Source of the DNA: Lutraria lutraria
Lineage: Eukaryota; Mollusca; Bivalvia; Venerida; Mactridae
DNA: 64,000 bases
Reading direction: 5' to 3'
NCBI GenBank assembly: GCA_964023205.1
Contig: OZ026843.1
Location: forward strand, 2,093,029 to 2,157,028
Position 1 is the stretch's first letter, and every line of letters starts with the position of its first letter. Shown one piece after another: positions 1 through 12,900 of this stretch. The notes below the pieces were generated by a model. The model ran no database searches, had not been told where the DNA came from, and was given only the letters and a program-made list of their open reading frames with translations. Position numbers and translations under genes: made by a program.

Positions 1-937
1 GTACCACCCATATTCTTCAGACCAGCTGAAGAAGCACTCGGGAGAATTGTCTGAGGTTGAACATTCGCTGTAGCCATGGATGTGTTAAAATTTCCTTGCA
101 CAGTTGTCTGCTGCACTGACTGAGAATGAACTGGGGCAGAAATAGGTTTTTCAGTAGTTGTAAATGTTGGGATCACATTATTACACCTAGCAAGCTGTTG
201 ATTCAATGAAGATATCTGGGATGCTGGGATAGCGTGTAAAGCTGTCGTGGTGAAAGGTCGACTGCTCTGTACCCCAGACTGTAATGTCTGCTGTAAGATT
301 GATGGAGCCACAGACGTAGTTTGTCTCTGAGCAGACGCTTGTTTCACAGGTCCTCTCTGAGAAAATTTACCTATAATTGGGCCACCTCTGCCATTTTGGT
401 TGCCAAATGTAGTTTCCATGTTGGAACTCATAACTATTTTCTGTTCACTACCATGAACATCCATAGTGATATTGTGTATCTTCATTTGATTATGATGTAT
501 AGCTCGAGATGATGAGACACTCTCGCCACGTTGACTGCTGCCAGGATTTTCATAGAAATTAGATCTTAAATCTTGTACACTACCAGTAGATAAGAATCTT
601 GTCTGCTTTCCTTGTGCTTTGAAAACGGCACCCGTTGGTTGGAAATTGGAGCCATTACTAGATGGACGTGGAATCTGTTGGGTGCTGAAATTTTGGTGTC
701 CAACTGAAACGGGGCTGTTAGGGGCTCCTTTGCCTGAATCTGGGATCCGTTTGATTGGCTTAGGACGGTAAGTTATGTCAGACGATGATATTGGTTTCAT
801 GACAGGAGAGAACCTTTGTTGTGGAAATGCTTTGTTTTCAATCATATCATCTTCAGGTGTACTGTCTGTCTCACTGTCACTAACATGTTCAGGACAGTTT
901 AGATCTATACCATCATCCTCAGATCTCATCTCCGTCT
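1..937 (-). CDS. CIC: CIC coding exon 11, partial (runs off the window)
   Basis: Open for 311 codons from the acceptor TTTACAG (before 937) to the window edge, with no stop. It starts [18 protein letters not shown], matching the human ...DIDLKC segment, continues with [18 protein letters not shown], and then becomes Ser/Gln/Thr-rich as in the CIC central region. The 3' end and all later exons, including the C1 domain, are outside the window. Confidence 0.9.
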
Positions 938-3900
938 CTGTAAAGAAGGATTTTGGAAAAGTAAATAGTTAGCAGGATACATGACATAAATAGTTAATGT
1001 AAAGACCTCATGACTTATAAAGAAATAATAGAAGCAAAATTTTCAACATAACGTTCAAAAAGCTTGAGATCATGGTCACCAAAAAGACTAGTTTTCAAGT
1101 GGATATCATTGATTAACATGAGTGACAGGTCACAAAATACGCTTGTCAAAATTCATTTTTCAAAGCATCAAGGGGTATAACTCAGAAATGCCTGGGCTGG
1201 TTATTGAACTTGACCGAGATCTCATGGCCATAAACATTTCCATCAAGTTTAGTGAGGATCCAAATAAAACTGTTTGAATTAGAGAGCAGACACCGTTGTG
1301 GACACCGCCTGTCCGTCCGCTGTGAGTGTTCCCATATGACCCATTTTTCAACATTATTTCAGTTATATTATGGCGGGCAGTTATCCTAACCAGTTTCCCT
1401 GGACCTCATTTAGGCCTTAATTCAGAGGTAGAGGACAATTTAACTAAGGATGTAATATCTTCTGTCAAAATTGTCAAAACTGTGTGAGCCTCGCCCTGGA
1501 TTCAAACTCACAACCTCTTGATCAGCAGACCAATGCTCTAACCATTGAGCTAACTGGGTGGGCTCAAACAGTTCTAATAAGACCCTCACAAACAAATACT
1601 GTGGAATCATTAATTTCGTTTGGGATTTAATTTTCGGGATTTCGTGGGTCGGCTCAGCCACGAAATCAAATCCCCACAAATTCAAATGCAGAGATAAGGC
1701 ATTTCTTTTCAAAATCGAAATCCATGAATTTATGTCCCCACAAAATTTTAGTAAAAGCCACGAAAATTGAGCCCAACAAAAATAAATGAAACTACAGTAT
1801 CAAATAGTACACAGATTGATGTATGGTATTTTACTCCACCTACCATTATCTACTACTTTCTCTGACTCACATATCACCATTTGTTCCTCATCACTACTAT
1901 CATCCTTGTTTTGTTGGTTCATTTCCCTCGACAGCACTTTCTGTGAAATGTTACTCCCAGAATACCTATTGGCAGTCATTTGATTTTCCTATGAAAGAAA
2001 AAAGTAGTCAATGAAAGACAAGCTAATCATTCAACCTCTGGTCAAGTCATTGTATGAGAAGAAGTTAAGTAGTCGTTAGGGTATAGACTGCTCTAAACCA
2101 AGAAATAGTAAGTTTGATTCTCACAAAGGAGACATTTAAAATTTGTAACCCATCAGTACAAAATTTAACAGGAAGACACAAATATTCACTAATACCCCAG
2201 AGTAGAGACCTGTTTTAGACAGTGTTTACAATGTAAATATTCATAACAAACAGTAAGAAAAGGAACTTCTACACTAATTTTCTTGCAGAACTCAAGAAAT
2301 AAACTTCCTTGAATTATGCAAACCTTCTTTAGTTTCTTGCCAATTCCAAGATATTCTTGTTCATGTTAATAAAAACTCAAAAATAAACTCAACTACTTAT
2401 GACAAACCTTGTCTGTTGGTTCTTCACTTTGGCTAAAAGACTGAAATGGCTGAGTTTCTTCACGATTGGGAAAGGCCGACAAGCTCTGAGATCGACCTCT
2501 TTTCATCTCAAATAATGTCTTTGTATCAGACTCTGTTTCAAACGCATCATCATCAAAAGTAACACCAGCATCTACGACAACTTCATCTGAAAACAATTCA
2601 TGAAGAACATTTTTAATATTCTGATGTGGAAAAGTCAACACTAAAACCAGATCAGAAGAGTAAATTCCCTTTGATAGTTCCCATTTAACCTTGTTGAATA
2701 TTTGTACCCAGAAACACATTTCAAGCATCAAAATTAAAAATAACAACGTAAAAAACCTTGACACACAAAAGCCACCCAATTGAGATAACTGAACCTTAGT
2801 AACAGTTAACCTTGATTGAAGAGTTCATTTTGAAACACAATATTGCTAAATATTTAATAAAGAGAAAATCATTTTGTGTTTTATTCCATGACAAACATCA
2901 ATTTAGGTATCAATCAACACATTATCACTTCATTATATGACCAAATAAAACAGGTATGAAAGTAAAACTATTGAATTGATTTAGTTCAGCATAGAAAACA
3001 ATATACAGTTGAAGCTCATTTGAGATAAACAAATACTGTATAAGTATATATGTTTTAAAATATTTGTGTACACACACATACAGTAGCTATCTAAAATTAT
3101 AATGCATGTATGATTATGTTTCGCTTGAATAAAACATGTGCATACGTAGAGAAGAAACAAAATAATTATGTATCTATTCATAATAATTAATATCAACAAT
3201 TAATGTCCCAACATAAAATACTTATTTACGAATTTGTTGTAAGAATTCGAAATAAAAAGGGAGCGTCTAGCTTTACATATTTTCGGATGTGTACGCATTC
3301 CATACATAATGTAAGATGAATCTGTTCGTTGCAACGTCAATCACACTTTCGGAATTAATCATTTTTATCAAGCTAAGATCAATTTACTAAGATTGGAATT
3401 CGACACATAGGTGGCAAGTAATCATACTCAATTTTCAAGTTAAACCTACGAGTATCCTAGTATTCGGATACTCACTGTAGCCGAAGTTATATGTGGTGCG
3501 TATTTGTTTACCTTACCTACCATAATTGTAGTTAAGTCAAATAACAGGTATGATTATCATGCTACACTACACATGTGCTCTCTGTTTGTCACACGATTAT
3601 AATTTATGAATCTCCCCGAGCCTTCAAATAGTTCAATTAGCAAAATGTCATGATAGGTGTGAAAGCGTCCATTGTTCGCTGATCTGCTCCAACTTTGAGA
3701 TAAACAACTCAAACTACATGCTAATTAGAGTCACGGGGACAAAAATTTAGTTTGACATAAACAAAATTTTGAGATAAGTGAATTGGAAGTAAGCAGATTA
3801 ATTCAAAGAGCAAAAAAATCGGGACCCAAAGGAACAGTTTGACATAACCGAAATTTTGATATAAGCGAGTTTGACATAACGAGATTCAACTGTACACCAT

Positions 3901-6900
3901 AAATTACCTTATATGTACCTATTTTTTACTGTAGTTGTGTCACCAATTAAAAGTACAACTATTCAGAATTCTATATTGAACTAAATGACAATCACAATGT
4001 GTCTGACACAAACAGTGAAGATCCAGACAGACAAACTAACTAACTAACATATGGACAGGGACCTGCCATCGTGACCACTATGTCGAGCTGACTGCAAGCA
4101 GGCTCAACAGTAATTGAGGTGGTACTAGAATATAGACACTGACAACAATATAAGTCATCAATGACATTTGACTCTTCACAACCTTTCAAAATACCATAAA
4201 AATCACTTAGCAACCATCTTATATATAAAGAACATCTCTATGTGCGACCATTTTTCTTTAACTGGTTCTAATATGTCCTTTTTCATTTTTCCACTTGATA
4301 ATAACACCAACTCAACATAAAGACCTGTTTACTTGAGTCGTAAATCTGATCTCTATAATTGTGATTTACAGAAGAACATGTCTCAATGGACTATAAGGTA
4401 AAAACAGGTAATACAATTTTACCATCAGGTAGATCTGTAGATCCAAGACGTTGACTGTTAGATCTTTGTTTCAGAGTGGCTGCAATGGTACTGGATCTCT
4501 TCCTGTCTCTTGAACACCATTTCCATTCAGGATGAGCTTTAAAATGAGCTTCCTTGACCTACAAGTTCAAAAATATACTTATAATATAGACAATGGTATA
4601 AATAAGCTCTTTCGAGTTTTACGCCCCTTTTCAACAGTCAGAGAGTCATATGAGGTAGATACTTTACCTAACCATCATCCCTGGGAAGAACCAGTACCAG
4701 ACTCTCATCATCCCTGGGAAGAACCAGTACTAGACTCACATCATCCCTGGGAAGAACCAGTACTAGACTCTCATCATCCCTGGGAAGAACCAGTACTAGA
4801 CTCTCATCATCCCTGGGAAGAACCAGTACTAGACTCACATCATCCCTGGGAAGAACCAGTACTAGACTCTCATCATCCCTGGGAAGAACCAGTACTAGAC
4901 TCTCATCATCCCTGGGAAGAACCAGTACTAGACTCTCATCATCCCTGGGAAGAACCAGTACCAGACTCTCATCATAAGCAACATTAATTGTACAATGATT
5001 TTCATAAATTGTACACAATTCTAAAGAAAACAATATAACAATGAAATGAACGATTATCATTTAACAATAAGGCACCGCTTTCTGTGTATAAAGATTAAGA
5101 CTAAGTTTCCAACTATTAATTTGACAGTTTATCAAACATTCCAACTAATCATTATCTTACCTGATGGGCAAGCTCATGGTATTTTTGTTTTTCCTTAGCA
5201 CCAAGAGCATACCACCATTCCCCTAGAATTTTTGAAACCGTTCTGTTGTCTTGGTTTGGATGCTTTTTGTGAACTAAAGGTCTGTGACGCTTGCTGAATA
5301 TCATGAAGGCATTCATAGGTCGTCGGATGTGGTCCTTATCTTTACCCTTAAATTAACAATACAAGTGCAACCTCACTACAACAGCCACCAATAGGAATGA
5401 CAAACAAGGCTGTTGTAAGCAGGTGGCTTGTTGAGAGAGTGGAAATAGAATAAAATGTCAATTTGGGTTGCTAATTTACTGGCTGTAACAGAGAGATGGC
5501 TGCTGTTTGGAGGTGACCGTTCATGGAGGTTACACTGTACATACAATGGATAGAAAGCAACATTCTGACTAGATTACTCCATGTAAAGTAGGCCACCAGG
5601 TGGGGTTGTATATACACGTTTATTGTTTAAAACACACGATTAACCATGTAGGCTCAACAAAAAAGATTTTCATTTTTGCTTGGTTAAATCAGGCTAAACA
5701 GAATTCATTGACAACATTTTAGGGTACCACCAAAACGTTTGTGTTTTTTTCCGCCTGTTATCACCAAGATTTCCGCTCCTGACCAGCAATCAAAACCTAC
5801 ACAGTCATTTTGTACCAGTATCAGTCCAATTGTAAGAAAGTAACTCATAAATTATACACATTAACTATTTTGATCAGCTGTGGAGGATGAATGCCAAATG
5901 GTATTAGACATAACAGCTGTGTGGGCTGAGAAAAGTGATGAGAATTATTATGGCACAGTATTACAGCAAAGAATACTTCAAGTTTAAATCATCAAACAAA
6001 CAATCTAATTTCAGTAATAAATCACAACCAACTGTCAACTCTAAGAATAACATTACTAAATATAGTCAGTAAATTCAGAAATAAATTTTCTACTTAAATG
6101 TGATCACAAGATATTTCTATAAAACCCAAACAAATCATCTATTCAGATAATCTTATTGACAACCGATATCTCAGTGATTTAAAGAACAATGTTTAAACAA
6201 CTAATCTCCTGTAACCATTATATGATACTTGAACTTTCACTGAACTGAAGCACAAGTAATATCAGACGTGTCTAGAGCCTGAAGCTGTACGAATTCCATA
6301 ATTGTGGACAGTCTGCAGGGCTTTTTTTCCTTCTACAGCCCGGGCCTTTAACAGGCATCTTCCCCTCAGGAAATTATTTCAAATCATGCACTTTTTCACT
6401 GTAATTCAGCTTACATCTAGTGTTTTCATTCCTTTTTGCAAAAATTATGCCCCCCCCCCCAAATTTAAGGAAAAGGCCCCTTCCCCTACCTGTGAAAAAA
6501 GACCCTGGTCTGATCAAAGCCTCTTATATATCTTAATCTTAGGTCAGTTTGCACATATCTGATATATTGTCCTCCCTGATATCAACAAATTGTGCAAACA
6601 GTCCACCTTTATATAGAGACTAATTTATTTGGCACAAGAGATAATCTTTTATCTACTAGTAGTTTATTTTTGGAAACAGCACGACATTTTATCTTCCCAC
6701 ATCCGTCACTTGCTCAGCATGCATGAATTTTGATGCAGACTAAGTACTAAGTTTTCTACATCTGCCATGCAATTGTTAAACTAGTTCCATTGCATTTCGT
6801 AGTGCGAGTCTATGAAAGTTCAATTTGCATGAGTACTTACAGTACTGTGATTACATTAAGTTGACCATCATTGCATATAAAACATTACTCACTTTTCTCG

Positions 6901-9900
6901 GACTTCTTTCATCTTTGTCTTTGAGAGCACTTAAAGATTGAGATCTACGTTTTGCTGATTGCCCAACAATTTTCTTAGCTGTTGATGGCTCTTCTTTAAC
7001 ATCAAACACATCATCATCATCATAGTCAGCATCAGGTAAGTCATCATCATCATCCTTGATTACTGGAAACAATAAGCACAATATTCAGTTCAAATACTTC
7101 ATCAACAACTTTTTTGTACTTTCTGATTTTTTTTCAGCAATTGTAACTAATAAGGCCTTCCCGACACTGAGAAATATCACTTGATCACTTTGTCTGGGTG
7201 CAAAAATATCAGGAGAGCGATTGTCCGGGGTAGTAATAACATGGGAGAGCTTTTGTCCGCCCCTATCAAAATGAACGGGGGAGCTTTTGTCCGGGGGAGC
7301 TTTTGTCCGGATTCCATGTCAGGGTCTCAGGTAGGTAATTGAATATTTGTGACCAGTCAAAAATCCCAAACACTGATTGGTTGGTTCAGTTAACAGTGTT
7401 CAAACTGACCAATCAGAGGCAGCGTTCATAACTTACACAGCTTCTCAACACATAAATTAACATCTAAGTCTCACTTACTGTTATCTGAAATACTTTGATG
7501 AATTGCTGCAGGTCTCTTCGGAGGTAAAGTCACGACCTTCTTCGCTGCTTTTGTTACCAAATTACTCTCAACTGGTGGGTTGGCTGGTTTCTCTACTTGC
7601 GGGGGCTTCTGATTGGTAAAATAGGGAACCAATGAATGCCATTGATAAACTCTTAATTGTTTAGGCTCCTTTGGAATTTCTGAAAGAATAACGACTGGAT
7701 ATATTATTCTGTATCAATTCTTCCTTATACTTTCGGACACTGATACAAGAAATACCAGAAAAGAATATATTATGTCAAAATATTGCTTTTTTGTGAAAAT
7801 TGGAAAATTGGTATCAGCTGGAAGAAATTGAAAAATATATAAATGCCTTCATATAAGATTGTGAAATCTGAAACAATGTAAAAACCCAAAATACTTACCT
7901 GCTTCTCGTATGGGACTTTGTCTTTTCTGTTCAGCTGATGATATCATGACAGGAAGTAACGTAGTGGCAGCTGTCGGCTGCTTTATCTCACCCATTCTTA
8001 CATGGTGTGGCTGAAAGCTTGCCTCTTGTATGGAGACACTAGTCGGAACCTGATCTTTCATACCATTGTGAGGCAATGGAATCAACCTGGCATCTATTGT
8101 GATAGTACCACCATGACGCCAGTCAGACAAACTTTGTGTGCTAGTTCTTGACTTCATTTCGGCAGCCGCCACTGTCGCCTGATTATGTTCAATGTTTGAA
8201 ACACTCCCACTTCTGATATGTTGTGGTACTTGCTGCGGACCAAGATGCTGCTGAATAGTGGGCGCGTATAACGCGTGACTGTTGCTTGGGTAATGACCTT
8301 GAGGGCTTGGTGAGGAAGGTACCGTTTTGATACATTTCTGAGAATGAATGTCTATGCTAGGTTCATTACCTTTCAACACCTCCTTGTTAATGAGAACTGT
8401 ATTTTGAACACGTGATCTATCTATCAATGACGGGTGCTGAAAAGCTGAATTACTTCCACCAGTAGGAGGAAATCTTGGTGTGATAGGCGATATATGCTCA
8501 GAAGATGAGCTTCCTGATTTGTTTGAATTCCCCGAACTCCAGCTACGAGTGGGAGAGTGCACATAATTGTGATTCTGAGGATGTGGAGAGATAGGGGTAA
8601 ATGCAGCAGACATTCCCCTTAAACCAGCCCCACTTTGTGGAGAAGATGGATGCCGTTTTCTTGGTGACAAACTACTGACAGAAGACGGTGTAGGTGAGAA
8701 GGCTGGGGTAGTTGACCTGGAATTTCCCAGTGACACAAGCATGTTAGCCGCCTCGGTCTCGTCAATTCCATGATTTGGGTCATAATCAGTATCACGTGAG
8801 CTGTGAGCATCAGCCCACTCAATCTGGCCATCAGTCATATTACCATTTCTCTGGCCTGGGTACATGGGTGCAGACCTTTGAACTTTCCCTGAAGATGAAA
8901 GATGCCTTGAACAATATCCACGTCTCTGTGATTCCTTGGTGCAACCATCTTTGGAGCAAAGTCGCCGCCATTGTTTTCCATTAAACTTCTTTCTGATACC
9001 ATTTGGAGTTGAAACAACGTCTCCTTTCTTATACTTTTGATTTGTGGTCGGAGAACGTGGAGTGCTTGATCTACTGCTTTCACACGACTGAGCGCTGCGG
9101 CTGCGTGCCATATCACGCTTCTTTGGTAAATGCCTGTTTTTACTGTCCAACAGACTTTGGCCGCATCTTGATCCAGGAGTAGCACTTCCTGACCTTGGCG
9201 TGCTCAGTCCTGATGAATCAAAGTAAACATCTTCACTTCTCATCTCATCATCTGAAGATTCTCTTTCAAAACTAGCACTCTGAGCTATGGATGGGGAATG
9301 TTCAACATAACGTGGAGACTGACTGTGATCCATGTACTGGTGATGATGTGTCAGTTGCCCTTGCAATGGTGGATGATGAGGCATTAAGGGAGTATGAGGC
9401 TGAACATGATGTGTAGAAGTGTGGGGATGAGGCAACTGTGACTGCATATGCTGAAATTATACAAAATATATTGTATGCAATTAGAAGGGACACCAATACC
9501 TACGAGGCTTGTCCAAAAAGTTTGTGGACACCTTTTTAACTTTTAAGCAAAACAAGATAACAATATCATTATTTCACTATATCAAATATTGATATATTAC
9601 ACTAAGGCATGTAAAATGTCATCACAATATAACGAAAAGTAAGGAAACAGTTTACATTCAAATGGGTGTACCTATCGTTGTGCGGGGCACGTTACACCAA
9701 CTTATGACGTCGACGTTATTTAGAGACGTGATGCTAAAATGTTTAATACAGCCACGTCTTCTCAAAATAAGAAAATGACATGTTTTAACATGCACACTGT
9801 GTAACTTATTTATCCCTCAATGGATTGATAATTAATTTTTGCTGATTTCGTTTTGGCTCTCGTACTGTTAAGCGCCTGTCCTCCAGAACTAGCTCAATGA

Positions 9901-12900
9901 CTGACGCCAAGAGCGTATCCTTAACAAAGTTCAGGCGCCCCACACTCTCATCATTTTGTTTAATCTGTCTATACCATCCGCAATGCGTTTTTGCCATTTA
10001 TAAATGAACGATCTATAAACAGTGTTCTTTTCTCTTGCTGAACTTATTATTTTCATTGTCCCACATGGTGTTTTGTTCAGTGAAACACACAATTAAGTAA
10101 TCATACGTTGTCCTTCTGGGTCAAAAGACGCCATTTTGCGAATATCAAATCTCGCAAATGCTAAGATCAAATGCCTGTTGATTCAAAATGATACGTCTGA
10201 CGTCACTGAAATTTGCATGAATTGATGTCATGTCGCATGCAAATGACATACGTTCAGTGTAATCTCGCCAAAATTATTAATTTTGTGCCGTGGTATCTGA
10301 AACATCAACTGTCCGAGAATTGGGGTGGCCCGCTCGACGCTACCTTTGGTTATTGAATCGGCTGTAACTTTCAAACTAATAACTATAATTTCATCATAAT
10401 CATTGATAATATGTGTATTGAATTAAGTTGTGCTGTGGTATAGCTTAATTTGATATAATGACGTCAGGAAAAATAATAAAGGGGGTGTCCACAAATTTTT
10501 TGGACAAGCCTTGTATATCTCGATTTCATATCAGAAGGTTTAATGCAGACTTTCAATGATATTTCAGTTAAATCCAGCGGCCGGTTCCCTTAACCAGTAC
10601 TAACTTACGCTTCCACATGGAGCCAGCAACATAGCGACATATGAAAGAAATAGCACTAATTTCAAATTTTCATGGAAACTCATATCTCAAGATATACAAC
10701 AAGTATGTTAAATTGTTATGATTATAATTTAGACTTTATTCATAGAGGATCAGACGAGACATTCCCAGTCATCTGTAAGCTTCACAATACAAACAGGCAG
10801 TTTGTACAGCATTATTTTAATGACACAGTGTGCTTCCCACCTGAATTCCACCTTTTTTTAAATGTAAATTTGTGTAATGTCTGTTTACTGCCCACCTATA
10901 ATTTATTCTGAAATCTGTGTGAAATCAATATATTCTCTACAAGTGCTTGATTCATATTACATATCCACGCTGTTTCTTTAATACTAGTCTACAGGTACAT
11001 CAGTCTCTATCTAGAGTTTGTTATTCCTTAAATACATATCTCTGTAAATGTCTCACCTCCTGCATTTTAGATTCTTGTATATAAAACCACAAATGCTAGT
11101 AGTTTTACAACTAAGTAAAACAATATCTGTTGTACAATATGTTGAAAACAACTGTTGTTAAGATTTACAAGAAAATCAGAGAAAATATTATATTTTATAA
11201 TTTATCAAACAGCAATATCTATAATAATTGAAGAAAGTGTTTGTCAAAATTAGATAATTAGGTTACCAAGTCCACCCACTTAAATGGCAACCAAAATCAT
11301 GAAAAATTATGACAACAAAAGAACATTTTTTACAAGACAAAAACAACTCATGATATTTGAGTATCAGATAGAAACTAAACAGGAAACTTAGTCATAAGTT
11401 TATGAACTACATTTCAGACATTGATAGAGAGGTATATGAATGGCAGGAATTATAAACCAAAACTTTGGATACAGATGTATCACTTACTGACATTTATCTT
11501 GACATGAAAATTTAAACTAGAGCTGTCACAAGGTGACAAATACCCCCACATGCTGCATAGTATATTTGTGGCGAGTTATAACTAAATCCTACAATGAATA
11601 ACAAAGTAACAGAGCGGATATGGCAAAAAGACCAAAATTATGACCTTTGAACTCCAAGTGTGACCTTGACATTGAAGCTACAGGCATGGTAGTTGAGTGT
11701 GACATATTATTATAATGATGGTTAACATTTGTGGTAAGTAATAACAAAATCCTACAATGAATGACAAAGTTAAAGCCTGGACAAGTTTCGGGACAGACAG
11801 ACAGACTCCAATATAGCCAGAAAGTGAGGGCAAAATAATACCAAATGTCATTTTTAGCAAAGGTCAAAGTATTGACCTTCAATCACAGAATAAAACAAAA
11901 ATGACTTGAAGTATAACTACAGTAACAGCAAATAAAGGAAAAGTTTACCCTGTATTGATATGTAGGTTGTGTAGCTGTGGGTGTGACGGGAGGCAGAGAT
12001 TGTTCTAGATATCCATCCTCCAATTCATCGTGCCACGGTGGTTGAAGCAGACGTATGTTAGCACGCGGTAACCAGACTTCCTGTCCAAAGACAGCGATAT
12101 GTTCTGGATGCTGCAGACGTACTCTGTATTGAACAGGTTGCTGCACTTTCTTCTCAACAACTAATCCTTCATAGAAAATGTTTTGTTCTGGATTAGTCCG
12201 TACACAAACTTGACAACCAACTGATATAGTCATGGCAGGTGGCGGGTTGTCACCAACAATATTACAAGTCTTTGAATCAAATACCGAAAAATTTGTAACA
12301 TCTGTATTTCCTTCAAACAAAATTCCAATGGTACGATTCTGACAAATATTTCGAATAACACCAGCTTGGAAAGTCAGATCTTTACATGCTAGAACTCTCT
12401 GGTTCTTCCAATGATGTAAGTCAATCATTGGTTGCTTAGAAACATAAGAATTAGCTGTCATGACATCAGTGTCGATATCATCTGGCGCTTTTCTCTTTTT
12501 TGGTGGTTTCGCAATATTTCTCATAACATCGTCATCATTTGGAGATTTCATTGGCACAATATCTGTTGTTTGTTCCACACTGTCTAATGACTGAGCTCTA
12601 TGGGAACTCATTGATGGCGGTGGAGGAGTAGGTGTAGGCGTGGTCGTACTGGACTGTGTCGTACTAATACTAAGACTTGAAGCTGGACGACTGCTGGATG
12701 GTGTAGACTTAGGCTCAGGGTCATCCACATCCTTCTCTGGTGTGTCAGTGCCATCTTGGCGTGTAAGTTTTCCTGAAATTCATACAAATATATTTTTTCA
12801 AAGTTAAAATAAATAATACAACCATAAAATTCAATCTCCTTCTTGATTGCAAAGAATGGTCATGTGGTGCTTAGGCTGAAAATAAAAATATATAGGTTTG

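Noticed and set aside
4532..4987. 151-codon open frame with [11 protein letters not shown] repeats (and its antisense mate at 4668-5060)
   Set aside because: It is the 33-bp minisatellite read in frame, in an intron of CIC on the other strand. A period divisible by three keeps both strands open.
8835..9185. 116-codon minus-strand frame over CIC exon 4
   Set aside because: Out of frame with the conserved CIC block in the same exon; shadow.
12726..12728. Start codon at 12728 for a short CIC form
   Set aside because: The codon is GTG (Val) in the middle of an exon that is open back to its acceptor.
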